A DNA stretch of 64,000 nt from Marvinbryantia sp. GTDB taxonomy: Bacteria > Bacillota > Clostridia > Lachnospirales > Lachnospiraceae. The stretch is taken from assembly GCA_016297895.1 (NCBI GenBank), contig JAEDFS010000006.1, positions 1 through 64,000 of the forward strand, in the 5' to 3' direction. Shown in pieces: positions 44,246 through 54,095 of this stretch. Made by a program: the position numbers and the translations under genes. The notes beneath the pieces were generated by a model. It worked only from the letters and a program-made list of their open reading frames with translations, did no database searches and was not told the origin of the DNA. How positions within the stretch are numbered: the stretch's first letter is position 1; each line of letters begins with the position of its first letter.

Positions 44246-45226
44246 ATGTCAAATATGAAATATGCCCGGATCCCTCATGTTTCCAAACCGGTCTCCCGTA
44301 TCCTGTACGGAACGGCCTCGGATTCCTTTTTAGCCGGTGAGGATGAAAATGCCGCACTGGATGCCATGCTCTCCCTCGGTGTCAATGCCATTGATACCGC
44401 AAGACAGTATGGCAGATCCGAAAACTCCATCGGCCGCTGGCTCTCTTCCCGGGGCTGCCGGGATCAGGTGGTTCTGCTCTCCAAATGCGGCCACCACAGC
44501 GAAGACGGCACCAGGCGGGTCAATCCGAAAGAAATGCAAAAAGATCTGGCAGAATCTCTGTCCAGTCTCTGTACCGACTATATCGATATTTATATTCTGC
44601 ACCGCGATGATCCCGATGTGCCTGTGGATGCCATTGTGGAAACCTTCAATGACATGCACGCAGCCGGAAAGATCGGTGCTTTCGGCGGTTCCAACTGGTC
44701 TTCCGGACGAATCGAAGCAGCCAATGAGTACGCCTATGCCCACAACCTGATTCCTTTTGAAGTATCCAGTCCCAATTTTGGCCTGGCTGAACCCATCTGT
44801 GATATGTGGGGCGGCGGTTCCCTTTCCATCGCCGGAAAATCCAATGAAGCTGAACGAAAATGGCATCAGAAGACCCGGATCGCCACAGTAGCCCATTCCA
44901 GTCTCGGAAGAGGAATGTTCTCCGGCAAACTGAAAAGCAGCGAATACGATACCGCCTCCCGGGTACTGGACTCCTTCGCCATGAAAGGTTATCACACTCC
45001 GGAGAACTTTGAACGTCTGCGCCGCTGTGAGATCCTTGCAGAAGCGAAACATGCATCCGTCCCGCAGATCGCCATGTCCTGGATCTTCCATCAGGATCTG
45101 AATCTTTTTGCAGTGGTAAGCACCTCGAAGGCTTCCCGCATGCAGGAAAATATCGATGCCATGAATCTTTCTCTCACAGAACAGGAAAGCCGCTATCTTG
45201 ACCTTAAGACAGATACACCGGAATAA
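44246..45226 (+). CDS. Aldo/keto reductase
   Basis: 326 residues, ATG 44246 behind AAGGAGG. Catalytic tetrad elements are visible: Asp in AIDTARQYG with Tyr of RQYG, Lys in LLSKCGHH and His in YIDIYILHRDDPD; the C-terminal NADP-binding segment AVVSTSKASRMQENIDAM is also present. TIM-barrel oxidoreductases of this type reduce aldehydes or ketones of sugars. The strict match to the family is good, the substrate is open. Confidence 0.9.
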   Translation: MSNMKYARIPHVSKPVSRILYGTASDSFLAGEDENAALDAMLSLGVNAIDTARQYGRSENSIGRWLSSRGCRDQVVLLSKCGHHSEDGTRRVNPKEMQKDLAESLSSLCTDYIDIYILHRDDPDVPVDAIVETFNDMHAAGKIGAFGGSNWSSGRIEAANEYAYAHNLIPFEVSSPNFGLAEPICDMWGGGSLSIAGKSNEAERKWHQKTRIATVAHSSLGRGMFSGKLKSSEYDTASRVLDSFAMKGYHTPENFERLRRCEILAEAKHASVPQIAMSWIFHQDLNLFAVVSTSKASRMQENIDAMNLSLTEQESRYLDLKTDTPE

Positions 45227-45262
45227 CAGATTCTGTCATTCCGGCGTACTCAATCTTTTATT

Positions 45263-46063
45263 CTACGGCTGTTTTCCGATATAAGCCAGGATCCCTCCAT
45301 CGACATACAGAATATGTCCGTTTACAAAATCAGATGCATCTGATGCCAGGAAGATAGCCGGTCCCATCAGATCCTCCGGATCTCCCCAGCGTGCAGCCGG
45401 AGTCTTACTGATAATGAACTTATCAAAGGGATGTCTGGAGCCGTCTGCCTGTGTTTCCCGAAGAGGAGCTGTCTGCGGTGTAGCGATGTAACCCGGACCG
45501 ATACCGTTGCACTGGATATTATACTCTCCATATTCCGATGCGATGTTTTTTGTCAGCATCTTCAGGCCGCCCTTTGCCGCTGCATAGGCAGAAACGGTCT
45601 CTCTTCCCAGTTCACTCATCATGGAGCAGATGTTGATGATCTTTCCATGACCTTTTTTGATCATTCCCGGGATGACTGCTTTTGCCATGATAAACGGTGC
45701 ATTCAGGTCAATATCTACTACCTGACGAAACTCTTCCACAGACATTTCTGTCATGGGGATCCGTTTGATGATTCCTGCATTGTTGACCAGAATATCGATC
45801 ACACCCAGGTCAGCCTCGATATCAGCAACCATTTTCTGAACCTGAGTCTCATCAGTCACATCACAAATATAGCCCTTTGCATCAATACCTTTTTCTTTAT
45901 ATGCTGCAAGGGCTTTATCCATATGCTCCTGTCCCCGGCAGTTAAATGCGATCTTCGCACCGGCTCCGGCAAGTGCCTCTGCAATGGCAAATCCGATTCC
46001 GTATGCTGCTCCCGTCACAAGAGCGGTCTTTCCTTCCAGCGAAAACTTCTTTAAATAATCCAT
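45263..46063 (-). CDS. SDR oxidoreductase, gluconate 5-dehydrogenase-like
   Basis: 266 residues. Cofactor loop TGAAYGIGFAIA, NNAGIIKRIPMTEM, active-site Ser in NICSMMSELG and Tyr-Lys in YAAAKGGLKM; the end IFLASDASDFVNGHILYVDGG is typical. The NNAGI.KR.PM pattern is that of gluconate 5-dehydrogenase/KduD type enzymes interconverting 5-keto-gluconate and gluconate with NAD(P). No other uronate or gluconate genes are near, so the exact substrate is inferred. Confidence 0.85.
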   Translation of the reverse strand: MDYLKKFSLEGKTALVTGAAYGIGFAIAEALAGAGAKIAFNCRGQEHMDKALAAYKEKGIDAKGYICDVTDETQVQKMVADIEADLGVIDILVNNAGIIKRIPMTEMSVEEFRQVVDIDLNAPFIMAKAVIPGMIKKGHGKIINICSMMSELGRETVSAYAAAKGGLKMLTKNIASEYGEYNIQCNGIGPGYIATPQTAPLRETQADGSRHPFDKFIISKTPAARWGDPEDLMGPAIFLASDASDFVNGHILYVDGGILAYIGKQP

Positions 46064-46146
46064 TTTCTATCATCCTCCTGTTCGTATTTCACTTTTATTT
46101 TAGCAGAAAATACCAGAGCTGTCGACCCAAACCGGCTTCAGAAAAA

Positions 46147-46641
46147 TCATCCCACCTGAAGACTGTAATTATCAATATTCAGATATTTTCCAAACTTCAT
46201 TCCCACCTCAGGGATCATTCCGCAGAACCGGAAACCAAACTTTTCATGAAGTCTGGTACTGGCCACGTTGCCGCTGGTGATCACGGATACCACGGTATGG
46301 ATCGTTGCATCCTCCCTGGCTGTTTTTAAAATATATTCCATCAGTGCACTGGCCACTCCCTGCCTTCGAAAATCCGGCGAAATATAGACAGACAGCTCCA
46401 CCGTTGTCCGGTATGCCTCCTTAGCCCGATAGGAAGAAAGACTGGTATAACCGGCCACTTTTCCGTCTATCTCCGCCACATACAGCGGATGATTCTCCAC
46501 GTTATGGGCATCAAACCATTCCTGCCATTCTTCTATCGTTCTGGGAACAAGATCCAGTGTAGCCACCCCGTTCACCACTTCATAATTATAAATATCCAGT
46601 AGTTCTTTCAGATCCTCCTGCACCGCTTTTCTGATCTTCAT
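46147..46641 (-). CDS. GNAT N-acetyltransferase (PAT/MddA-like)
   Basis: 164 residues. IRKAVQEDLKELLDIYNYEV at the start and the acetyl-CoA loop ISPDFRRQGVASALMEYIL (R-x-x-G-x-A) are GNAT signatures. NVASTRLHEKFGFRFCGMIP is the conserved end of phosphinothricin/methionine-sulfone acetyltransferases. Those enzymes acetylate amino-acid analogues. Located 13 nt after the CDF gene on the same strand, perhaps co-transcribed. Confidence 0.87.
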   Translation of the reverse strand: MKIRKAVQEDLKELLDIYNYEVVNGVATLDLVPRTIEEWQEWFDAHNVENHPLYVAEIDGKVAGYTSLSSYRAKEAYRTTVELSVYISPDFRRQGVASALMEYILKTAREDATIHTVVSVITSGNVASTRLHEKFGFRFCGMIPEVGMKFGKYLNIDNYSLQVG

Positions 46642-46653
46642 TTTCTCCTCCTG

Positions 46654-47832
46654 TCAGTCATTTGCGCAGAAACTTCTCTCAACTGTGATCACACAGCAGC
46701 ACTGAGGGTCCCGTTCCTGTACCATTCGGTTTACTTTCTGTGCCAGTTGTTCGTCATCTGCGATCTCTGCGTCCCTCGGAACCACCAGATCAAAGATAAG
46801 ATTGGTCCTCTTCTCTCCGCTGACGATCCGAAAATCATGAAAACAATATCTCTCATCCAGAATTTTTAAAACTTCCGCTACCATCTTCCGGCAATGCACC
46901 ACTTTCTCATCATCCACAGCGATGGGATCCATATGTATAACCAGAAAAACCCCCAGTTCTTTCATGGCATCCCGTTCGATCCGGTCAATGATCTCATGGG
47001 ACTTTTCAATATTCACATTGCTTGGTACTTCTGCATGGATCGAAGCCATCTTTCTGGCCGGTCCATAGCTGTGTACGATCAGGTCATGACTTCCCACGAT
47101 CCCGTCATATTTCTCTACAAACCCGGATATCTCCTCAGCCGTTTCCCTGCTGACCGCCTCTCCGAGAAGCGGTGCCAGGGTATCCTTTGCAATATTAAAG
47201 CCGGCAATGATGACGATCACTGAGACGACCAGACCCACGATTCCGTCGATGTTCCTGCCCCAGATTCCATATACGACCAGGGTCAGGATCGTAGCGGACG
47301 TGGTCAGCACATCTCCCAGGGAATCCGCTGCCGTAGCTTTCATCACGGACGAATTGATCCGGTTTCCCAGGGTCCTGTTCAGATAAGCCATCCACAGCTT
47401 AACCGTGATGGATGCTGCCAGGATGAAGACCGATACCACACTGAACGACAGTTCATTGGGATGGAGCACCTTGTCAAAAGAAGATTTGCAGAGTGTCCAG
47501 CCCACTTCGATGATCAGAAATGACACGATCAGTGCCGCAATATATTCCATCCTTCCGTGTCCAAAGGGATGCTCCTTATCGGCAGGACGATCTGCCAGCT
47601 TCACTCCCACAAGACTTATGATGGAAGATGCCGCATCGGACAGGTTATTAAATGCATCCGACATAACAGACACCGAATTCACCACCAGCCCCACTGCCAG
47701 TTTCAGAAAAAACAAAAACACATTGCACCCGATTCCCACGCAGCTTGCCATCATTCCATAAGCGGTCCGCACCTTGCTGCTGGAAATGTTTTCATAATCT
47801 TTTACAAATTTCTTTACCAGGAAATTTACCAT
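46654..47832 (-). CDS. Cation diffusion facilitator (CDF) metal exporter
   Basis: 392 residues with six membrane helices; metal-site segments VMSDAFNNLSDAASSIIS (helix 2, D and N/D ligands) and HPFGHGRMEYIAAL (HxxxH-type), plus a C-terminal cytoplasmic domain (ATP-free dimer domain) with VHSYGPARKMASIHAEVP. Members export Zn, Mn, Fe or Co by proton antiport. The metal cannot be assigned with confidence. First gene of a short unit with GNAT. Confidence 0.9.
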   Translation of the reverse strand: MVNFLVKKFVKDYENISSSKVRTAYGMMASCVGIGCNVFLFFLKLAVGLVVNSVSVMSDAFNNLSDAASSIISLVGVKLADRPADKEHPFGHGRMEYIAALIVSFLIIEVGWTLCKSSFDKVLHPNELSFSVVSVFILAASITVKLWMAYLNRTLGNRINSSVMKATAADSLGDVLTTSATILTLVVYGIWGRNIDGIVGLVVSVIVIIAGFNIAKDTLAPLLGEAVSRETAEEISGFVEKYDGIVGSHDLIVHSYGPARKMASIHAEVPSNVNIEKSHEIIDRIERDAMKELGVFLVIHMDPIAVDDEKVVHCRKMVAEVLKILDERYCFHDFRIVSGEKRTNLIFDLVVPRDAEIADDEQLAQKVNRMVQERDPQCCCVITVERSFCAND

Positions 47833-48106
47833 GCTCTTTCCTTCTTTCTTTTCTATTCCGGATATGATTTTCTCCCATATAGCGACGTTTCTCAGATTCT
47901 TCAGATCTGGAGATAGTAATTTATTATAGCAAATTCAAAGGCTGATTCAAAGAACTTTTTATGCAAAAAGCCACCGGATTCATGCTGTTTGCAGGAATAT
48001 CTTTATAAAAAGAAAGGAAAGAAAAGAATTACAAAACTGTTCTGTGACAAATTTTGCAATTTTTTTCTTTCCCATACCTGATTTTCCCTACCTGATTGTT
48101 CTGCCT

Positions 48107-50176
48107 TTACTGTTTTTCTGCATTACTGTAAGCCATTGCATAAAACATTTCCTGGGAATTCAGCTTTACCTCATTCAGATCCCGGTCCACATAATACCCT
48201 TTTTCTGTGAGACGTTTCCCTTTTTCGTCATCCTGCATCATGGTCTCAAACATCCAGTTCAGACGTTCTTTCAGTTTTTCATCCAGAACAGGCGCTGCCA
48301 CCTCCACCCGTCGAATGGTATTGCGTGTCATAAAGTCAGCTGATGCGATATAGACCTTTTCACGTTCCTTGGTTCCAAATCGATAGATCCTGGAATGCTC
48401 GAGAAAACGTCCCACAATGCTCACGACTTTTATATTTTCTGTATAGCCTTTCACTTCCGGAATCAGACAGCAGATGCCCCTGACGATCATTTCAATCTTT
48501 ACACCGGCCTGTGACGCTTCTATCAGCTTATTGATGATCACCTTGTCTGTCAGAGAATTGATTTTGACACCCACGTACCCTTCTTCTCCGTTTTTCACAT
48601 GGGAGATCTCTTCATCGATCATATCCAGCACTTTATTCTGTAAACACTTAGGAGCCACCAGAAGAATATTTGTTTCTTCCACGACCTCGCCCCTGAGCAG
48701 AGCAGCAAAGACTTCCGCTGCTTCCTTTCCGATCTCCTGGTTTGCTGTGATCAGTGACAGATCCGTATACAGGGCAGAGGTCTTCTCATTGTAATTTCCT
48801 GTCCCGATCTGTGTGATATAGGAGACTCCCTCCTCTGTTTTTCTGGAGATCAGGCAGAGCTTGGAATGTACTTTATAGCCATTTAAACCATAGATGACCC
48901 TGCATCCGGCCTCTTCCAGTTTTCTGGAATACTCAATATTGCTCTCTTCATCAAACCGGGCACGGAGTTCTACCAGAACCACCACTTCTTTTCCATTTTC
49001 TGCAGCCTCAACCAGCGCATCCACGATCTGGCTCTTATTTGCCAGACGATACAGAGTCATTTTTATGGAGACTACAGTCTCATCTTTTGCCGCTTCATTC
49101 AGAAGATTGATAAATGGCTTAATACTTTCAAACGGATAAGACAACAGTACATCTTTTTCCATGATCTGCGGAATCAGGCGGTTTCTGTTATCCAGTTGAG
49201 GAGTCATTCTCGGTGCTCGTCTCTGATAGAAGAGCTCTTCCTGACCGGTACTTCTCAGATAAGCCTGAATGGCAAATACAAAAGACATATCCAGCGGAAC
49301 TCTTGACATAAATACATGATCTTTCTCCACATGAATATCCTTGCATAAGGAACTGATCATTTTTTTGTTCAAATCTCTGGAGAGCTCCATCCTCACCGGA
49401 TTCATTCGTTTTCTCTGTCTGATCAGATTTTCCATGGCCTCTCTGTAGTCCAGGTCTTCATCGTAGATCGTCTCTGTATCGATATCTGCATTTCTGGTAA
49501 CACGAAGCAGAGACTTTTCTTTTACCTCATAATTTTTAAACATTTTCGGAAGGAAATGAAGAATCAGTTCTTCAGAAAGCATAAACGTCCCCTTCCTGGT
49601 GGGAATATCGATCAGTCTTCTGAAAACATTATTGCTGCAGGGAATGATGGCCGTTCTGGTCTTCCCGCCTTTTGTTTCCAGCAATGCCACGGCATAAATA
49701 TCTTTATTTTTCAAAAACGGAAACGGCTGCTGTTTGCTCACAATATTGGCCGACAGATACGGTGCGATCTCGTGATCAAAATAGGTCTCCAGAAGCTTTC
49801 CTTCTTCTGCTGACAATTTATTGAAATTGATCAGCCGGATCCCTTTCGGTTCCAGTTCTCCCATAAGCTGTTCATAAATGACTTCCTTTTTCTGATCCAG
49901 CTCTCTGGTAGTCTTTAAGATCGCCTTTACCTGCTCCTCACTGGTCATATTGGTCTTGTTTTCACGAACCACCTCGGCAGACTCCATCTGATCCATAAGC
50001 GTACCAACTCTTACTCTGTAAAATTCATCCAGATTGGACTGATAAATGGAGGCAAATGTCAAACGTTCCGCCAGCGGAACCCCCGGATTTCCCGCTTCGT
50101 TTAATACCCTCTCATTAAACTTCAGCCACGATAACTCTCTGTTCATCATATATGGTATATTTTCTGTCTTTTTCAT
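48107..50176 (-). CDS. ppk: Polyphosphate kinase 1
   Basis: 689 residues. N-terminal domain (NRELSWLKFNERVLNEA, SNLDEFYRVRVGTLMDQ) and catalytic domain with the two active-site His regions GYKVHSKLCLISRK (phosphorylated His) and FLEHSRIYRFG. PPK1 reversibly makes polyphosphate from ATP. Full length. Stand-alone gene; a Pho-box-like pair and a TTGACA element lie upstream at 50240-50278, consistent with phosphate-starvation control. Confidence 0.96.
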   Translation of the reverse strand: MKKTENIPYMMNRELSWLKFNERVLNEAGNPGVPLAERLTFASIYQSNLDEFYRVRVGTLMDQMESAEVVRENKTNMTSEEQVKAILKTTRELDQKKEVIYEQLMGELEPKGIRLINFNKLSAEEGKLLETYFDHEIAPYLSANIVSKQQPFPFLKNKDIYAVALLETKGGKTRTAIIPCSNNVFRRLIDIPTRKGTFMLSEELILHFLPKMFKNYEVKEKSLLRVTRNADIDTETIYDEDLDYREAMENLIRQRKRMNPVRMELSRDLNKKMISSLCKDIHVEKDHVFMSRVPLDMSFVFAIQAYLRSTGQEELFYQRRAPRMTPQLDNRNRLIPQIMEKDVLLSYPFESIKPFINLLNEAAKDETVVSIKMTLYRLANKSQIVDALVEAAENGKEVVVLVELRARFDEESNIEYSRKLEEAGCRVIYGLNGYKVHSKLCLISRKTEEGVSYITQIGTGNYNEKTSALYTDLSLITANQEIGKEAAEVFAALLRGEVVEETNILLVAPKCLQNKVLDMIDEEISHVKNGEEGYVGVKINSLTDKVIINKLIEASQAGVKIEMIVRGICCLIPEVKGYTENIKVVSIVGRFLEHSRIYRFGTKEREKVYIASADFMTRNTIRRVEVAAPVLDEKLKERLNWMFETMMQDDEKGKRLTEKGYYVDRDLNEVKLNSQEMFYAMAYSNAEKQ

Positions 50177-50239
50177 CTGAATAGTCCCTTTCTCAAAACT
50201 GCTCCATTTACATAGTATGAAAAAGATATAGCATCTTTA

Positions 50240-50278
50240 TGTCAAATCGGAGAGATGCGCATGTAAAATTTATGTAAA
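50240..50278 (-). promoter_or_regulatory. Pho-box-like direct repeats and -35 of ppk
   Basis: On the minus strand TTTACA (50278-50273) and TTTACA (50267-50262) are spaced 11 bases apart, and TTGACA (50245-50240) follows in the same 11-base register. This matches the PhoP binding pattern of Bacillus (TT(A/C/T)ACA repeats, 11-base period). The element overlaps the stop codon of the upstream remnant gene. Confidence 0.55.
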
Positions 50279-50790
50279 AAATGGAGACGGACTCTCTCCA
50301 TCTCCATCAACCTTCTTATCTGTAAACTTCTCAATATACTTCAGACAGTATTCATCCTGCTCCAGCAGCGCATTGGTCGCATAGATCATACCGATCATAT
50401 TCTTATTGGTCGGATCCACGATTGCACTGTCCATACCTGCATTCATAGCCAATACCATAAATGCCTGATTAATATTCTTTCTTGTGGGCAGTCCAAATGA
50501 AATATTGGAAAGACCGCTGGTAATATGGATATCCGGATATTCCGCTTTGATCTGACGGCAGCACTCTGTAAATACGGTCAGTGCTGTCTGGTCTGTTGAC
50601 AGAGTCACGACCAGCGGGTCAATATGCAGTCTGGAAGGTGCGATATGATATTCCTTTGCCTTCTCCATAATTCCATGGAACACCTGCATACGACGTTCTA
50701 CAGAATCCGGAATTCCGTCATTATCGCAAAGAAGTGCAACACATTCCCAATCGGTATCCGCAATGACCGGGAAAATGGTGCTTCCTCTAT
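50270..50790 (-). pseudogene. Methyltetrahydrofolate methyltransferase remnant (C-terminal part)
   Basis: The recognisable frame runs from about 50790 to TAA 50270. GSTIFPVIADTDWECVALLC, then CDNDGIPDSVERR, SRLHIDPLVVTLSTD and SGLSNISFGLPTRKNINQAF are the C-terminal part of pterin-binding methyltransferases of the AcsE/MtvA kind (about 265 residues). The first 105 or so residues, with the start codon, are missing; upstream a stop lies at 50815-50813. The internal ATG at 50689 could give 139 residues but has no ribosome site I trust. It seems a deletion remnant between ppk and the kdp genes. Confidence 0.75.
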
Positions 50791-50865
50791 TTTGCGATTC
50801 ATATATACTATTTTATGATTTGCTTTCCAATGTATCCTGCCTTTATTCTCTATGAACTGATTATA

Positions 50866-51594
50866 CTATGATCTGACAGAATTGTCCATTGCACTCTCCT
50901 GCTTTATCATGCAATACCCAATTCCGACATGGGTCTGAATACACTTATTGAAACGGTCTATCTTCTCTATTTTTTTCCTTACAGTTGCCACATGAACCCT
51001 GAGCGACGCAATATCCCCCTCCAGAGAGCTTCCCCATATTTCCTTCGTGATGTGGGTATGGGTCATCACTCTCCCGAGATTTTTCGCCAGCAGACATAAG
51101 ATTTTATATTCAATCGGAGTCACATGAATCTCTTCCTCTTTCACATATACGGTCTGCATCTGATAATCAATGGTCAGGCTTCCATTATGGAAGACAGGAC
51201 TTCCGCCCTGCAGGTTATTTTGTATGTACTGAATTCTTCTGTAATTTCCTCTGATCCTTGCAAGAAGTTCCGCTGTTGAAAATGGCTTGGTAATATAATC
51301 ATCGGCACCGGCATCCAGAGCATCAATCTTATCTTTGTCTTCACTTCTGGCACTGATCACAGTAATCGGGACAGTTGACCAGGTACGTATTTTCTTAATC
51401 ACATCGATCCCATCCATATCAGGAAGTCCCAGATCCAAAAGAATCAGCTCCGGTGTCTGCGTTGTAGCCTCAATGATGGCCTGATTCCCGTTTTTTGCTA
51501 CATGGTATTTATAGTTTTCTGTCTCAAGGGCGGTTGTGATAAGACTGCGAATGGCAAAATCATCTTCCACCACCAGAATATTTGAATTATTCAT
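50866..51594 (-). CDS. kdpE: KdpE-like response regulator
   Basis: 242 residues. Receiver domain with Asp in LILLDLGLPDMDGIDVI and Lys in YITKPFSTAELLARI; winged-helix OmpR-type output domain (HVTPIEYKILCLLAKNLGR, quoted in part, and SLRVHVATVRKKIEK). The ATG overlaps the stop of the sensor gene by eight bases. KdpE normally activates the potassium uptake operon kdpFABC, which is not present in the window. It may act on the operator array upstream of its sensor gene. Confidence 0.88.
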   Translation of the reverse strand: MNNSNILVVEDDFAIRSLITTALETENYKYHVAKNGNQAIIEATTQTPELILLDLGLPDMDGIDVIKKIRTWSTVPITVISARSEDKDKIDALDAGADDYITKPFSTAELLARIRGNYRRIQYIQNNLQGGSPVFHNGSLTIDYQMQTVYVKEEEIHVTPIEYKILCLLAKNLGRVMTHTHITKEIWGSSLEGDIASLRVHVATVRKKIEKIDRFNKCIQTHVGIGYCMIKQESAMDNSVRS

Positions 51595-54064
51595 GAATCT
51601 CTACCTCCTCAGCCGGCACCGTAAAATCAAAAACGGTTCCTTTGGGTTTATTGTCATAGACCGTTATTCTTCCTCCATGTGCGTTTACAATTGATTTGCA
51701 GAGAGCAAGTCCAAGACCCAGGCTCCGTTTCGAATCCGTTATTTTACTATTTGCCGTATAAAACATTTCAAAAATATGGGGCTTATCTTCATCCGGGATC
51801 CCGTTTCCCTGGTCTGCAATCCGTACATGTACAAAACTTTTTTCTTTCTTTGTGGATATCACAATTTCTCCACCCGGAGCCGTGTACTTTACCGCATTAT
51901 CTACAATATTGATAATGACCTGCAGAATCAGTCGTGAGTCCACATTCACAAGCTGCATTTCATCCTCCATATCGACTCGTATCGCAAACTCTCTGCTTTT
52001 CCGGCTGATATGCTTCAGGGCTTCGTCAATCAGATCTTCCAGCATATCTGCCTGTTTTTTTATCTTCATTCCACCGTCTTCCATTCTCGTAACAGACAGA
52101 AGATTCTCTACCAGATTCAGCAGCCAGAACGAGTCATCATATATATAAGAATACACTTTTTCTTTTTTGTCCTCACTTAATTTCCCCTGAAGAAGCATAT
52201 CCGCATTTCCACAGATACTGGTAAGCGGAGTTCGAAGATCGTGGGAAATGGACCGCAGAAGATTTGCCCTTAGCTTTTCACTATTTGCCTTTTCCGTCGC
52301 AGCCTCTTCCCTTGTCCTTAAAACTTCCCGCTCCATGACAGTCGCCGATTCTGAGAGAATAGCCATTAACATATTACTCTCAAAAGCGCCCAGTATCTCT
52401 CCCTCCTCAATTTCGATTCCAACAACCCCATACACCGCATCAAGGCTTCTGACTGCAAGATAATAACATGCGGCTTCGCTCAATGTTCCCGTAGTTGCTC
52501 CGGCCCGTTTATTGTTATTAAAAACCCATTCCGCTACTGCGTGTTCATTTTCGGTGATCAGTCTGGTGCGATGAGATTCATCCTTCTCACCGTTTGCATT
52601 ATATATGACCGGTACATTCAGATGATCCTCCTCCAGCCCATAATACACCACTGTGTGACTCAGCACTTTTCCCAGCTGAGCTGCCATGGTATTTCCTATT
52701 TCTTCTACATTTTTCCCATTCTGCAAAAGCTGGTTCGTATCCAGGATGATCTTTGTACGGTATACAAGCTTTGTCAGTTCTCTTGCCTGTGTTTTCATTT
52801 TCAGCGCAATGTTGCTTGTGATAAGGGCTGCGATAAAGGAGATCGCAAAGGTAACCGGATAGCCCGGATCATAAGTATCCAGAGAAAACCTCGGGTTTGT
52901 AAAAAAATAATTAAATACTACTACGCTCGCTGCAGACTGCAGGAAAGAAATCGTCCGGCTTGTTGTCATAATAGCAGTAATCATAACTCCCAGAATATAT
53001 ACCGTTATGATATTGGTATCGCTGAATTTCATTTCATAGAAAACAAAACCTACCACTGTTGACAAAAGCAGACAGCCCAGTGCACTCAGCATATTTTTGA
53101 TTGTCATAGTGTGTTCTGTATTTCTTCGAAGCTTCTTTTCCTTCTCCAGCTTATTATCAGGAATAATGTAAATATCTATATCCGGTGCGTACGCCGCAAG
53201 CTTATCCGTAAATGTGGGTTTGCGAAAGATACTCCTGGAAGGCACACTTCTTCCTGTGACAATTTTGGAAATACCCGAGCTTCTTGCATATTCCGCAATC
53301 AGAAAAGGGATATCCTCTCCACATACCGTTTCTATTTTTGCCCCCAGTTGTTCTGCCAGATGGATATTATCTTTCAGGCGTTTTTTATCTTCCTGACTTC
53401 TTTTCTCAGCATTTGATGTTTCTACATAAAGCCCCACCAGCAAACCTCCAAAAGCCTTTGCCATTCTGGCCGCTGTCCGGATGATCTTCGGATTCGACGG
53501 AGACGGCGAAATCCCCACCAGGATCTTCTCTTCCGTGTAATACTCGCCGCCGGCCTCTTTTTTTGTCCGTTCTGTGACCAGGTTTACCCTGTCCGCTGTT
53601 CTTCGCAGTGCGATCTCACGAAGGGCAGTCAGCTTTTCTATGGTGAAAAAATGATCCATAGCCCGGGAAGCCTGTTCCTTGCGGTACACTTTTCCTTCTT
53701 TTAATCTCTGCAGCAGATCTTCCGGCTCAAGATCCACAAGCTGCACCTCGTCTGCCATATCAAATGCAGAATCCGGAATTCGCTCTTTCATAAAAATACC
53801 GGTAATGGAAGCTACAATATCACACAGGCTTTCAATATGCTGTACATTGACCGTTGTGTAAACGCTGATCCCTGCTTTCAGAATTTCTTCCACATCCTGA
53901 TATCTTTTCTGATGACGGCTTCCTTCCGCATTGGTATGTGCATACTCATCTACCAGTACTACCTGCGGGCGTCTTTTCAGGATAGCGTCTATATCCATTT
54001 CCTTCAATTTAATTCCATTATAATCGATCTCTTTTGCAGGAACCGTTTCCAGTCCCTGTGCCAT
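51587..54064 (-). CDS. kdpD: KdpD-like sensor histidine kinase lacking the N-terminal P-loop segment
   Basis: 825 residues. It begins directly with LETVPAKEIDYNGIKLKEMD then VVLVDEYAHTNAEGSRHQKR (the Walker B region of the KdpD sensor domain). In full KdpD about 65 residues with the Walker A GxxGVGKT come first; they are absent here, yet an excellent AAGGAGGAG site precedes ATG 54064. Then a Usp-like domain (ILVGISPSPSNPKIIRTAAR), DUF4118 with four membrane helices (about 335-430), a GAF-like region and a kinase core with SISHDLRTPLTSICGNAD and the ATPase GLGLALCKSIV. Upstream sequence shows no remnant of the lost segment. Confidence 0.85.
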   Translation of the reverse strand: MAQGLETVPAKEIDYNGIKLKEMDIDAILKRRPQVVLVDEYAHTNAEGSRHQKRYQDVEEILKAGISVYTTVNVQHIESLCDIVASITGIFMKERIPDSAFDMADEVQLVDLEPEDLLQRLKEGKVYRKEQASRAMDHFFTIEKLTALREIALRRTADRVNLVTERTKKEAGGEYYTEEKILVGISPSPSNPKIIRTAARMAKAFGGLLVGLYVETSNAEKRSQEDKKRLKDNIHLAEQLGAKIETVCGEDIPFLIAEYARSSGISKIVTGRSVPSRSIFRKPTFTDKLAAYAPDIDIYIIPDNKLEKEKKLRRNTEHTMTIKNMLSALGCLLLSTVVGFVFYEMKFSDTNIITVYILGVMITAIMTTSRTISFLQSAASVVVFNYFFTNPRFSLDTYDPGYPVTFAISFIAALITSNIALKMKTQARELTKLVYRTKIILDTNQLLQNGKNVEEIGNTMAAQLGKVLSHTVVYYGLEEDHLNVPVIYNANGEKDESHRTRLITENEHAVAEWVFNNNKRAGATTGTLSEAACYYLAVRSLDAVYGVVGIEIEEGEILGAFESNMLMAILSESATVMEREVLRTREEAATEKANSEKLRANLLRSISHDLRTPLTSICGNADMLLQGKLSEDKKEKVYSYIYDDSFWLLNLVENLLSVTRMEDGGMKIKKQADMLEDLIDEALKHISRKSREFAIRVDMEDEMQLVNVDSRLILQVIINIVDNAVKYTAPGGEIVISTKKEKSFVHVRIADQGNGIPDEDKPHIFEMFYTANSKITDSKRSLGLGLALCKSIVNAHGGRITVYDNKPKGTVFDFTVPAEEVEIHE

Positions 54065-54095
54065 CTGGCTCTCCTCCTTTTCTTTATCTAACGGC

